Part shown: positions 42,411 to 50,261 of the stretch, piece after piece | Layout: each line of letters begins with the position of its first letter | Numbering within the stretch: the first letter of the stretch is position 1 | Assembly (NCBI GenBank): GCA_018714805.1 | Contig: DVMW01000024.1 | Location: 144,491-208,490 of the forward strand | DNA length: 64,000 nt | Reading direction: 5' to 3' | Origin: Candidatus Fimenecus excrementigallinarum | GTDB taxonomy: Bacteria; Bacillota; Clostridia; Oscillospirales; Acutalibacteraceae | Notes under the pieces: generated by a model | Databases searched by the model: none | Told to the model about the DNA's origin: nothing | Seen by the model: the letters and a program-made list of their open reading frames with translations, nothing else | Made by a program: the position numbers and the translations under genes

Positions 42411-43315
42411 GGGGACACCTCCGGCGTTTGTACAGGATAAAGCCGCAAATTGGACAGCATGATTTTTTCACACAGCGCGCCATCCATGAAATCGAGCAAA
42501 AACCAGCCCTGCGCGCGGTCGGTCCGCAGGGGATAGGCGGCAAACGCGGCGTTGACGGGGACGGCGGTCCGCGCCGGGATGCGCGGCCGGCCGCAGGTGC
42601 TTAAAAAATGCAGGCAGATGCGGTTCTCGCCGGGCGCGGCGCAGTCCAAAAACGGCTTCGCGGCGCGCTGCCATTTGACCGCGGGCGGCAGGCGGTAGCG
42701 GTCCTGTATGTCGGCGCTCGTGCGCTCGCTTAAGCGGATGTGCACGGGCTCGGTGCGCCTGCGCGCGCCCTGGTCGGGCCAGTTTGAAAAGTCCAGCCCG
42801 CATTTTTCGCGGGTCTCAAACGACTGCGGCCGGCCGCAGCGGCGCAAAAGCACCAGCTTCCCGCGGCACTCTGCAAGGCGCGGCACGCGGTTTTCCAAAA
42901 ACCAGCGGCCGGGGTCCGGACGTATGAACCGCTCGTAAAAGACGGGGAAAAAGTCCGCCGGCTCCTTCCCGCGGTCCGACTTGACGCTTAAGACCAGCGT
43001 TTCGCGCGGGTGGGCTTCTAAAAATTGCAGGCACAGCGCAAGCACGTCGCCGAACAGCAGCCGGCGGGTGCGCGTCTCGTCCGTAAAGCAGTCGGCGCGG
43101 CTGTGCACAAGGAAGAAGCGCCCGCCCTTCAAAACCAGCCGCAAGTCCAAAAGCCGAACGCCCGCGCGCAGCTGCTGTGCGACGGAAAGCGCCTGACATT
43201 GCGCAATGCGCCGCAAATTGCAAAAAGCCGTCGCGCTGTCATGCGTTCCGGCTAAATGGATTTCGGAAAGAAAAAGGTCGTCCGCGAGCGCGGGCAGGAC
43301 CGCTTGGGCCTCCAT
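42407..43315 (-). CDS. PI-PLC X-domain phosphodiesterase
   Basis: A 302-residue protein with the phosphatidylinositol-specific phospholipase C fold: LAGTHDSATAF (His25, Asp26), LLDLRL (Asp57, Arg59) and FFLVHSRAD (His71) match the bacterial PI-PLC catalytic His pair and Asp/Arg. Later TLVLSVKSD and PRLAECRGKLVLL agree with the family. No signal peptide is seen, unlike secreted virulence PI-PLCs. ATG 43315 has AGAGG upstream, whereas more distal ATGs at 43339 and 43363 do not. First gene of the cluster; it overlaps the next by 4 bases. Confidence 0.82.
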   Translation of the reverse strand: MEAQAVLPALADDLFLSEIHLAGTHDSATAFCNLRRIAQCQALSVAQQLRAGVRLLDLRLVLKGGRFFLVHSRADCFTDETRTRRLLFGDVLALCLQFLEAHPRETLVLSVKSDRGKEPADFFPVFYERFIRPDPGRWFLENRVPRLAECRGKLVLLRRCGRPQSFETREKCGLDFSNWPDQGARRRTEPVHIRLSERTSADIQDRYRLPPAVKWQRAAKPFLDCAAPGENRICLHFLSTCGRPRIPARTAVPVNAAFAAYPLRTDRAQGWFLLDFMDGALCEKIMLSNLRLYPVQTPEVSP

Positions 43316-43334
43316 GGCGTACACCTCTTTCCGT

Positions 43335-43363
43335 ATCATAGCGTATTTCCCGCAAAAAAGCAA
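43335..43363 (-). promoter_or_regulatory. Candidate promoter of the PI-PLC-to-GH38 operon
   Basis: Minus strand -35 TTGCTT, 17-bp spacer, -10 TATGAT, only about 20 bases before ATG 43315. A TATAAT further upstream (about 43400) lacks a -35 partner. Confidence 0.4.
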
Positions 43364-43465
43364 TCATTTCCACAAGAAATATTTTTGAAATCCGCGAATT
43401 ATAGAGGTTCTGCATAACGAACGCCGGCCGGCTTTGGGGGTTCCCTTTGGTTCGGGTGAAAAAGC

Positions 43466-43494
43466 GCACAAAAAAACGCCCCGCAGGGCGTTTT
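43466..43494 (-). terminator. Terminator after recO
   Basis: Stem AACGCCC/GGGCGTT type hairpin on the minus strand followed by T7, seven bases past the recO stop. Confidence 0.85.
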
Positions 43495-43500
43495 GGGCGG

Positions 43501-44244
43501 CTACAGCTTGTGGACCGCGTTGTAAAAATCCAGCGTCGCAAGCCGCCTGTCCGCATGGGCGCGCAGATAGGCTTCGGTTATGTACCCGAGCTCCTCCGTG
43601 ACCGTGCCGGAGGTCTCGAAGGCATACAGCTGCTTCCAGTCCGAAAACACGATGTGCCGCATGGCGTTGAGCACGCCCGGCTGCAGCCGGAACGGCGCCG
43701 ACGCGGGCGCGCAGCTGTCGCAGTACAAAAGCCCGTTCGCCATATCGAGATACATGGGGTCCGACTCGAACCGCCCGCAGGTCTCGCAGGCGACCAGGTT
43801 CGGCGCATAGCCTGCCAAGGCGAGCAGCCGCAGCTCCGTCAGCGCTTTGAGCGTTTCGGGGCTCTTGCTGCCGTTCGCAAGCATATACAGCGAATTGAGC
43901 AGCAGCCGCAGCTCCTCGTGCGCGTCCTGCCCTTCGGGGGCGAAAAGAAGGCCGAGCTCCAGAAAATATTCGCCGAGCGCGAGCTTGTCCAAATCCTCGC
44001 GCAGCCCGAAAAACAGCTCTATGGCCTCGGCGTCGTCAATGACGTAGCTGTCCTTGCCTTCATACAGCGTTAGCTGCGCGTAGCAGAACTTCGTCGTCGC
44101 CGCCTGCTTTTTGCTTTTGACGGATTTTGCGCCGCGCACGAACGCGCGCAGCACGCCTTCGGTTTCCGTCAGCACCGTCACGAGCTTGTCGCGTTCACCG
44201 ATATTCTGTTCCTTGAGAATCAGTCCCCTGGTCGTCCGGTTCAT
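43501..44244 (-). CDS. recO: DNA repair protein RecO
   Basis: Loads RecA on SSB-coated gaps with RecR/RecF. 247 residues: N-terminal OB fold (TRGLILKEQNIGERDKLVTVLTETEG), helical domain, and a four-Cys zinc finger (CETCGRF near 150 and CDSC near 172). ATG 44244 is chosen on family N-terminus and GAGGA upstream; it lies 50 bases inside the yqzL-like gene, so translation is coupled. Confidence 0.95.
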   Translation of the reverse strand: MNRTTRGLILKEQNIGERDKLVTVLTETEGVLRAFVRGAKSVKSKKQAATTKFCYAQLTLYEGKDSYVIDDAEAIELFFGLREDLDKLALGEYFLELGLLFAPEGQDAHEELRLLLNSLYMLANGSKSPETLKALTELRLLALAGYAPNLVACETCGRFESDPMYLDMANGLLYCDSCAPASAPFRLQPGVLNAMRHIVFSDWKQLYAFETSGTVTEELGYITEAYLRAHADRRLATLDFYNAVHKL

Positions 44245-44353
44245 CCGCTTCGTCCTCGCGGCAGTTTTGGAACAGGGGCTTGTGCGCGCAATACGCAAGG
44301 TAGTCCTGAATGCTGCCGCTTTTGATAAACATATCCCAGTAATTCGGTTCCAT
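44195..44353 (-). CDS. yqzL: YqzL-like small protein
   Basis: A 52-residue protein beginning MEPNYWDMFIKSGSIQDYLAY, the YqzL pattern of aromatic residue, 'F..tG.i..YL.Y'. In Bacillus yqzL lies between era and recO, exactly as here. The C-terminal tail (NCREDEADEPDDQGTDSQGTEYR split) is acidic and is encoded in the 50-base overlap with recO. An upstream ATG at 44392 would add 13 residues but has no usable ribosome site. Function unknown. Confidence 0.75.
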   Translation of the reverse strand: MEPNYWDMFIKSGSIQDYLAYCAHKPLFQNCREDEADEPDDQGTDSQGTEYR

Positions 44354-44418
44354 CTCAGCACCCGCTTTCAAAGGGAGGTCTGCTTTTACCATCCCCGTTT
44401 TGCGCGTGCGGATTCCTG

Positions 44419-45321
44419 TTAATCTAATCCAAATGCATGAATCAGCCCTTCCCGGTTGCGCCAGCCCTCCTTGACCTTGACGCGGCACTGCAAATTCACC
44501 TTGCAGCCGAAAAAGCGCTCCATATCCTGCCTTGCGAGCGTCGCCGCCTTTTTGAGCGTCGCGCCGCCTTTGCCGATAATAATGCCCTTGTGCGATTCCT
44601 TTTCGCAGTAAATGACCGCGTCGATATCCAAAATGGGCGCGTCCTCGCGCTCGCGCATCCGCTCCACGCTGACTGCCGTGCCGTGCGGAATTTCATGCGA
44701 CAGCAGCCGCAAAAGCTTTTCCCGAATCATTTCCGCCGCCAGCACCCGTTCGGGCTGGTCGGTCAGCGTGTCGTCCGGGAAAAAGTGCGCGCTGGCATAC
44801 GCGCAGGCCTTCAGCTCCTGTAAAAGCGCGTCTAAGCCGTCGCCGTCCCTTGCCGAAACCGGCACGACGGCGCGAAACGCCGCAAGCGGTGCGAGCGAAG
44901 CAATGCGCGCGGCAAGCACGGACTTGTCCTGAAGAAGGTCGATTTTGTTGATGGCGAGCAGCAGCGGGACGTTTGCGGCGCGCAGCTTTTTCAGCAGCTG
45001 CGCCTCCGTGTCCGAAAGGCCGGTGCCTGCGGCCTCGCAGACGAACAGACAGGCGTCCACGCCCGCGATGCTGTCGGAAACGGCCTGCACCATCTTTTCC
45101 CCGAGCTTGGTGCGCGGACGGTGGAAGCCGGGCGTATCGGTAAAGACGAGCTGCACGTTGTCGTCGGTCGTCAGCACTCCCATAATGCGCGTGCGCGTGG
45201 TCTGGGGCTTGTTGGAAACAATGGCGATTTTTGCGCCGAGCAGCCGGTTCAAAAGGGAGGATTTCCCGACGTTCGCCTGCCCGACGATAGAGATAAATGC
45301 GGTTTTCGACGGGGCGTTCAC
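44419..45321 (-). CDS. era: GTPase Era
   Basis: Ribosome-assembly GTPase acting at the 16S rRNA 3' end. 300 residues: G1 VGQANVGKSS (usually GRPNVGKS), G2 QTTRTRIMG, G3 DTPGFHRP, G4 NKIDLL, G5 SARDG, and C-terminal KH domain with GIIIGKGGATLK. Start is GTG 45321, with AGGAGG ten bases upstream, overlapping dgkA by 4 bases (GTGA). Confidence 0.96.
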   Translation of the reverse strand: MNAPSKTAFISIVGQANVGKSSLLNRLLGAKIAIVSNKPQTTRTRIMGVLTTDDNVQLVFTDTPGFHRPRTKLGEKMVQAVSDSIAGVDACLFVCEAAGTGLSDTEAQLLKKLRAANVPLLLAINKIDLLQDKSVLAARIASLAPLAAFRAVVPVSARDGDGLDALLQELKACAYASAHFFPDDTLTDQPERVLAAEMIREKLLRLLSHEIPHGTAVSVERMREREDAPILDIDAVIYCEKESHKGIIIGKGGATLKKAATLARQDMERFFGCKVNLQCRVKVKEGWRNREGLIHAFGLD

Positions 45322-45821
45322 AGGCGGTCCTCCTCTTCGCTTTTTGAAAAGCGCTTCCCGAACCCGCGGAAAATGAAGACCGTCGCTAAGGCGATGGAAA
45401 ACGCCAGCACGGCGAGCATCCACGGATTTTCTTTATAATACGCGAACATCGCCCGGAACGCCTCGCGCTGCCCGAGCACGGCCACGCCGACCGCTACGGC
45501 AAACGCCGCGCAGACAAGCACCGCCCCGGCGGCGGCGTCCTTGGCGCGCTTTGCGTGCAGGCGGTACGCATCCGCCGCAAGGTCCACGGCGTGCTCCACG
45601 GCGGTGTTGACAAGCTCCGCCGCCACAACCAGGGCGTTTGCCAAAAACAGCAGCGCCAGCTGCGCGCGCGTCACCGCAAAAAAGTCATAGACCGCAAGGA
45701 ACGTATACATATAAACCATGCACACGGCGTGGATGCGCATATTGCGCTCCTCCGCGAGCGTCCGGAAAATGCCGCGAAACGCATAGCCGAAGCTGCGAAA
45801 CAGGCTTTTGAGGCTCTCCAT
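45318..45821 (-). CDS. dgkA: Diacylglycerol kinase family protein (undecaprenol kinase type)
   Basis: Integral membrane kinase, 167 residues, with family motifs LVVAAELVNTAVEHAVDLAAD and AKDAAAGAVLV. Gram-positive DgkA enzymes phosphorylate undecaprenol rather than diacylglycerol, recycling the cell-wall lipid carrier. Beyond the usual three helices there is an extra C-terminal hydrophobic segment and basic tail (FRGFGKRFSKSEEE). Position before era is conserved. Confidence 0.92.
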   Translation of the reverse strand: MESLKSLFRSFGYAFRGIFRTLAEERNMRIHAVCMVYMYTFLAVYDFFAVTRAQLALLFLANALVVAAELVNTAVEHAVDLAADAYRLHAKRAKDAAAGAVLVCAAFAVAVGVAVLGQREAFRAMFAYYKENPWMLAVLAFSIALATVFIFRGFGKRFSKSEEEDRL

Positions 45822-45824
45822 ACC

Positions 45825-46331
45825 TTATTCGCCGTCGTAGTAATAGCTGCCGTTGCGCTTTAAGCCGAGCTGCGTGAGCACGGCTTCTTCCTTCTCGCGC
45901 ATATGCACGGCCTCCAGCCCGCCGTTTACGTGGTCGTAGCCGAGCAGGTGCAGCATGGAATGCACGGTGAGAAAGGCGACCTCGCGCTGCAGCGGATGGC
46001 CGTAGTCCTCCGCCTGCCGCACGGCCGTCTCCATCGAGATTACGATGTCGCCGAGCATTTTCGCGCCGGTTTCCGGGTTCACGTCGTACTGCCCGCCTTC
46101 CCCGAGCGGGAACGAGAGCACGTCGGTGGGCTTGTCCATATTGCGGTGCTTCTGGTTGAGCGCGCGGATTTGCTCGTCGTCCACGAAGGTGACGCTGATT
46201 TCCGCCGAGCCCTCAAAATTTTCCTGCACCAGCACGGCGTGGCAGCAGCGCCGCACAAGCATCCGCACGCCGGTCGGGATTTTGACCGCCTTTTGTTCGT
46301 TGGAAATAATGACCTTAATCTTGTCCGTCAT
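45825..46331 (-). CDS. ybeY: Endoribonuclease YbeY
   Basis: Zn-dependent RNase for 16S rRNA 3'-end maturation and ribosome quality control. 168 residues; H3xH5xH zinc site in LTVHSMLHLLGYDH near 130-143, preceded by PTDVLSFPLGEGG and LGDIVIS. It overlaps phoH by 4 bases. Confidence 0.96.
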   Translation of the reverse strand: MTDKIKVIISNEQKAVKIPTGVRMLVRRCCHAVLVQENFEGSAEISVTFVDDEQIRALNQKHRNMDKPTDVLSFPLGEGGQYDVNPETGAKMLGDIVISMETAVRQAEDYGHPLQREVAFLTVHSMLHLLGYDHVNGGLEAVHMREKEEAVLTQLGLKRNGSYYYDGE

Positions 46332-47287
46332 TTTCTTGCCTCCTCGCTTTTTTCATAGGCCTTGATGATGTCCTGCACAAGCCGGTGCCGCACCACGTCC
46401 TTTTCCGTGAAGCGGCAGATGCAGATGTCCGGGATGTTTTTTAAAATGCGCATCGCCTGCAAAAGCCCCGACTTTTTGCCGTCGGGCAGGTCGATTTGCG
46501 TCACGTCGCCGGTGACGACCATTTTGGAATTGAAGCCCAGGCGCGTCAAAAACATTTTCATCTGCTCGCGCGTGGTGTTCTGCGCCTCGTCCAAAATGAT
46601 GAAGCTGTCGTCCAGCGTGCGCCCGCGCATATAGGCGAGCGGCGCGACCTCGATGCTGCCGCGCTCCTGGTAGCGCTGAAAGGTTTCCGCGCCGAGCATA
46701 TCAAAGAGCGCGTCGTAAAGCGGCCGCAGGTACGGGTCCACCTTCTGCTGCAAATCGCCGGGCAGAAAGCCGAGCTTTTCACCCGCCTCTACCGCCGGGC
46801 GCGTCAGAATGATGCGGTTGACCTCCTTGGCGCGGAACGCCGTAACCGCCATGGCGACGGCGAGATACGTCTTGCCCGTGCCCGCGGGACCCGCGCCCAG
46901 GGTCACGGTATTTTTCCGGATGGCTTCGACATAGCGCTTCTGCCCGAGCGTTTTGGGCTTGACGGGCTTGCCCTTCGCCGTAATGCAGACGCAGTCGCCC
47001 ACCATGCCGGCAAGCTTGTCCTCGGCGCCTTCGTTGACGAGCGACAGGACGTAGCGCACGTTTTGCTCCGACAGCGCCTCGCCCTTGTTGATGAGCGTCA
47101 GAAGGCCCTCTATCGCGCGCGTCGCCTTGGCGACGTTTTCCGCCTCGCCGCTTATCTTGATGTCGGAACCGCGGCTGATAACGCGGACGCAAAACGCCTC
47201 CTCCACCTGCCGGATGTTTTCATCGAAGCTCCCGAACAGACTGACCGCCTGTTCCATGCGGTCCACGTTGATGACCTGTTCGAACAA
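46328..47287 (-). CDS. phoH: PhoH-like ATPase
   Basis: P-loop ATPase associated with RNA metabolism and coexpressed with ybeY. 319 residues: N-terminal KH-like part (residues 30-80, VISRGSDIKISGEAE), Walker A GAGPAGTGKTYLAVA near 128, Walker B FIILDEAQNTT, and GDVTQIDLP. Start is TTG 47287 behind GGGAGGG; no ATG gives a plausible longer form. Confidence 0.95.
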   Translation of the reverse strand: MFEQVINVDRMEQAVSLFGSFDENIRQVEEAFCVRVISRGSDIKISGEAENVAKATRAIEGLLTLINKGEALSEQNVRYVLSLVNEGAEDKLAGMVGDCVCITAKGKPVKPKTLGQKRYVEAIRKNTVTLGAGPAGTGKTYLAVAMAVTAFRAKEVNRIILTRPAVEAGEKLGFLPGDLQQKVDPYLRPLYDALFDMLGAETFQRYQERGSIEVAPLAYMRGRTLDDSFIILDEAQNTTREQMKMFLTRLGFNSKMVVTGDVTQIDLPDGKKSGLLQAMRILKNIPDICICRFTEKDVVRHRLVQDIIKAYEKSEEARK

Positions 47288-47325
47288 ACAATCCCTCCCA
47301 CGAGAATTCTGTTAATTTTTAATAT

Positions 47326-47354
47326 ATTATAGCATAGATTTTGTGATTAGTCAC
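47326..47354 (-). promoter_or_regulatory. Internal promoter before phoH
   Basis: Minus strand -35 GTGACT, 17-bp spacer, -10 TATAAT with TGC before it. It would allow phoH-ybeY-dgkA-era-recO to be expressed outside sporulation. The -35 lies in a 6-1-6 inverted repeat (ATTAGT-C-ACTAAT, 47346-47358) overlapping the yqfD stop. Confidence 0.55.
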
Positions 47355-48525
47355 TAATTTTTTCCACAAAAATCTGCTGTGCACACCCGATTTCTTTCTC
47401 ATATCGCACAGTTCCCCGGATTTCCGGCGTCTCCTGCTCCAAACGGAAGGCTGCGTCGCTTTCGAGCAGGACGCCCTCCGCCCACAGCGCGGCATAGGCC
47501 GCGGCGTATTGCGACGCCACGTACCGGGCGCGCGTGGCGCGGTCCTGCGGCGTATAGGGGACGCTGTAAGCCTCGGCGCGCTCCCGCCAAAGCCCGACGG
47601 GCAGCGTGACCTCGCCGTTTGCAAGGTAGCGTTCAACCGTGAACGCGTTTTCCCCGGGCGACGGCCCCAGCGGGACGTTCAGCCCGAAAAAGAACAGCCG
47701 GTAGCGCACGGCGGCCGCGCCTAGGCGCAGAAACGGCGTGTCGGGGAAGGAAAAATCGAGCGTGCGCGCAAGCTCGGCGTAAGCGTTACCCCGCGCGGCG
47801 CAGAGGGTCTGGGTCCCGTCGGCGTGCTCCGTGACGCCGGCAATCAGCAAATCGCCCTTTGCGACGGCGGAGCCGGGCGCAATGCCCTCGCCCGCGGTGC
47901 CGGAAAAGACCTCCACCTTGGTCAGGACGCCGTCCTCGGCGGCGATGATGTTCCGCGGCGTCTGCGTATCGACGATTTCCGGCGCGGGCGTGCCCTCGCG
48001 CACCTCGATGACCGCGCGGCACGCGTCAAGGTTGACCGCCGCCCAGGAAAGCGCCGGCAGCCGGTCCAAAAGCGCCTCGGCAAGCGCGGGCGCGTCCAGC
48101 GCGCTTCGGCGTGCGCCGACGCGAACGCCCAGCTCCTCTGCCGCTTCGAGGATGGCTTCCTGCGGGATTTGGACGTTCCCGGTGACGCCGATGGTCCAGA
48201 CGCGCGTCGAAAGGCAGGCGATGACCAGCACAGCCGCCGCAAGCCCGGCGGCAAGTCCCGCGCGGCTGCGGTGCGCCTTTAACCAGAACGGCAGGCCGCG
48301 CCGGCTTTTTAAGCGGACGCGCACGCCGCTGCGGCGGGCGACGGGACGGATGCGCAGATAGCCGCGGACGCTCGTGCACCCCTCCAGCCGCGTCTTGCTG
48401 CGGCGCAGGTCCCAAAGCGGGATGCGCGCCTGCACGCACAGGTTCAGGAACCGTTCGGGGAAGCCGCCTTCCCCCGCAAAGGACACATATCCGAGCAGCC
48501 AGCGTACCAGCACGACGATGAACAC
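47347..48525 (-). CDS. yqfD: Sporulation protein YqfD
   Basis: Mother-cell sporulation membrane protein, required in Bacillus and Clostridioides spore formation. 392 residues: N-terminal domain with FLNLCVQARIPLWDLRR and RLKSRRGLPFWL, a membrane helix at about 88-108, then a large external domain (VTGNVQIPQEAILEAAEELGV, VNLDACRAVIEVREGTPAPEI, and PRNIIAAEDGVLTKVEVFSGTAG in two parts). It follows yqfC by 15 bases. Confidence 0.92.
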   Translation of the reverse strand: MFIVVLVRWLLGYVSFAGEGGFPERFLNLCVQARIPLWDLRRSKTRLEGCTSVRGYLRIRPVARRSGVRVRLKSRRGLPFWLKAHRSRAGLAAGLAAAVLVIACLSTRVWTIGVTGNVQIPQEAILEAAEELGVRVGARRSALDAPALAEALLDRLPALSWAAVNLDACRAVIEVREGTPAPEIVDTQTPRNIIAAEDGVLTKVEVFSGTAGEGIAPGSAVAKGDLLIAGVTEHADGTQTLCAARGNAYAELARTLDFSFPDTPFLRLGAAAVRYRLFFFGLNVPLGPSPGENAFTVERYLANGEVTLPVGLWRERAEAYSVPYTPQDRATRARYVASQYAAAYAALWAEGVLLESDAAFRLEQETPEIRGTVRYEKEIGCAQQIFVEKISD

Positions 48526-48540
48526 GGTTTTCCTCTCCCT

Positions 48541-48840
48541 TCAGGCCGTTACGCTTTCAAAGGCAAGCGCCCGGATATCGCCCGTAATGACGGTCTGCGA
48601 ATCGGAATAGGTGCGTATGCACAGCGCAGTCCCCTCTACGGTCAGCAGCAGCGCCCCGGCGTGCAGGCGGATGCGCGTTTCCGTGTATTCCAAAAGCCCG
48701 CGGCAGCCGTCCAGCGCCAGCTCCCGGTTCCCCTGCAATTCCAGGCGCGGCACGCCTGCGTGCAGCATTTCCGGCAGGTCAAACGCCTGTTCTACCGGGT
48801 TCTGCGGCTTTGCCGACGGTGTTTTGCTGCGCTTGCGCAT
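48541..48840 (-). CDS. yqfC: YabP/YqfC family sporulation protein
   Basis: A 99-residue protein with the YabP/YqfC beta-rich core: VPRLELQGNRELALDGCRGLLEY, then RLHAGALLLTVEGTAL and ITGDIRALAFE. Partner of YqfD in the engulfing mother cell. Start at 48840 with AGGAGG on the minus strand. Its promoter is the minus-strand element at 48880-48908. Confidence 0.92.
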   Translation of the reverse strand: MRKRSKTPSAKPQNPVEQAFDLPEMLHAGVPRLELQGNRELALDGCRGLLEYTETRIRLHAGALLLTVEGTALCIRTYSDSQTVITGDIRALAFESVTA

Positions 48841-48872
48841 GGCGCGCCCTCCTTTTGCCGCCCAGCGCGGCT

Positions 48873-48901
48873 ACATAGAACTGTATGCGCGCGCATATAG
48901 T
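48873..48901 (+). promoter_or_regulatory. Sigma-E-like promoter of ylbJ
   Basis: -35-like ACATA (48873-48877), 16-bp spacer, -10-like CATATAGT (48894-48901). Agrees with the mother-cell sigma-E pattern kmATA-N16-CATAnAnT. No sigma-A promoter is visible in this gap. The -10 is one arm of a 22-bp near-palindrome shared with the yqfC promoter. Confidence 0.6.
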
Positions 48902-48908
48902 TTGATGA
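48880..48908 (-). promoter_or_regulatory. Sigma-E-like promoter of yqfC-yqfD
   Basis: Minus strand -35-like TCATC (48908-48904), 16-bp spacer, -10-like CATACAGT (48887-48880). The two -10 elements of the divergent genes are separated by only six bases (CGCGCG). Confidence 0.6.
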
Positions 48909-48931
48909 CCGCTAAAAATGGAGGGACGCCT

Positions 48932-50011
48932 ATGGAACATACGCATGGCAGGCTTCTGCGGCGGGCCGGTTTGTCGTCGCTGCTGTTTTTGGCGGCCTGT
49001 TACGGGCTGCTGCGGTACCCGGACGCGTGCGCGGCCGGCGTACAAACGGGGCTCTCCTTATGCGCGGCGCTGGTGCTGCCCGCGCTGTTCCCCATGCTCA
49101 CGGTGTCCGCGTTCCTGCTTGCAAGCGGGCTTTTGCAGCTGTTCGGGCGGCCCGTGCGGGGCGTCCTGCGCACGGTGTTCCGGCTGCCCGGGGAAAGCGC
49201 GGGCGTGCTTTTGATGGCGCTCGTCGGCGGCTTCCCGGTCGGCGCGAGCATGACCGCGCAGCTGTATGAAGAAAAACGCCTCAGCGCCCGGCAGGCAAAG
49301 CGGATGTGCCTGTTTTGCATGGCGCCGGGGCCCGCGTTCGTGCTGTCGGCGGTGGGGGAGGGGGTCTACCGCAGCCTGCGCGCCGGCATCCTGCTGTATG
49401 CGAGCGTCTGCCTTTCCGCGCTGCTGTTCGGCGTGCTGCTGTCCGCACGCGCCAAATGCGCCGGCGAAGCGCGGCCCGAAGCCGGGACGGGCGGGGTCGT
49501 GCGCCTTGCCTCCCCGCTGCGGGCGCTGGATACGGCGGTCCGGCGTTCGGCGCGGTCCATGGTGCAGATTTGCGCGTGGGTCGTGCTGTTTTCCGCGGTC
49601 TCGGCGTGCATCGAACAGCTTCCGCTCCCGCCGGGCGCAGCGCTGCTTTGCAGCTGCTTTTTAGAGGTTACCGCCGGCGTGCAGGACGCCGCGCGCGTCC
49701 TGCCCATCCCCGCGGTGGCGGCGCTGCTCTCCTTCGGCGGGTTCGCCGTGCATTGCCAGGTTCTGCCGTACCTCGAGACCTGCGGCGTGCGCCTTTCCGC
49801 CTTTTTTCTGGCGCGCGCAGCGTGCGCGCTGCTGTGCGGCGGGATTTGCGCCGGGCTTTTGCGGCTGTTCCCGTGCGAGGTAAGCGTCCTGTCGCAGGCG
49901 GGCGAGCTGGTCCCCGCAAGCGGCTCGGCGTCCGTCCCGGCGTTTTTGCTGCTGCTTTTTACGGCGATGCTTTTGATTCTGGAGGTTGAACCCGGCCGGA
50001 AAATATGGTAA
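48932..50011 (+). CDS. ylbJ: Sporulation integral membrane protein YlbJ
   Basis: Polytopic membrane protein, 359 residues, with nucleoside-recognition/gate motifs: LPALFPMLTVSAFLL, LMALVGGFPVGASMTAQLYE, RMCLFCMAPGPAFVLSAVGEG and LEVTAGVQDAA. In Bacillus ylbJ is made in the mother cell under sigma-E and is needed for spore formation. ATG 48932 has GGAGGGA upstream. Divergent from yqfC-yqfD. Confidence 0.9.
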   Translation: MEHTHGRLLRRAGLSSLLFLAACYGLLRYPDACAAGVQTGLSLCAALVLPALFPMLTVSAFLLASGLLQLFGRPVRGVLRTVFRLPGESAGVLLMALVGGFPVGASMTAQLYEEKRLSARQAKRMCLFCMAPGPAFVLSAVGEGVYRSLRAGILLYASVCLSALLFGVLLSARAKCAGEARPEAGTGGVVRLASPLRALDTAVRRSARSMVQICAWVVLFSAVSACIEQLPLPPGAALLCSCFLEVTAGVQDAARVLPIPAVAALLSFGGFAVHCQVLPYLETCGVRLSAFFLARAACALLCGGICAGLLRLFPCEVSVLSQAGELVPASGSASVPAFLLLLFTAMLLILEVEPGRKIW

Positions 50012-50014
50012 AAT
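49986..50014 (+). promoter_or_regulatory. Promoter of the small Cys-rich protein
   Basis: -35 TTGAAC, 17-bp spacer, -10 TAAAAT, overlapping the 3' end of ylbJ; 31 bases upstream of ATG 50045. Confidence 0.5.
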
Positions 50015-50044
50015 ACAAAAGAACGACCAAAGGGGGTGCGGCGT

Positions 50045-50260
50045 ATGTTTGGCGCGCACGGGGAAAACGGCATTGCGCCGAAATGCGCGTATTGCCGGCA
50101 CGGGACGCTGTCGGCGGACAAAACGAGCGTGCTCTGCAAAAAGCGCGGCGTTGTCTCGCCGGACGGGCGTTGCCGGAAGTATAAGTACGATATTTTAAAG
50201 CGGCAGCCGCCGCACCGGCAAAAGCCGCCCGCCTTTTCGGAAGCGGATTTTGAGCTGTAA
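50045..50260 (+). CDS. Small cysteine-containing hypothetical protein
   Basis: 71 residues with four Cys: CAYCRHG (CxxC) then VLCKKRGVV and GRCRKYKYDILKR. The spacing suggests a zinc-ribbon-like fold, and the basic 'CrkYkYDilkR' end resembles short conserved proteins I believe are widespread in Clostridia; no function is known to me. AAAGGGGG precedes ATG. Ends just before a terminator. Confidence 0.7.
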   Translation: MFGAHGENGIAPKCAYCRHGTLSADKTSVLCKKRGVVSPDGRCRKYKYDILKRQPPHRQKPPAFSEADFEL

Positions 50261-50261
50261 T

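Noticed and set aside
43395..43412. TATAAT upstream of the PI-PLC-like gene
   Set aside because: No -35 match at 16-18 bp; the element at 43335-43363 is better.
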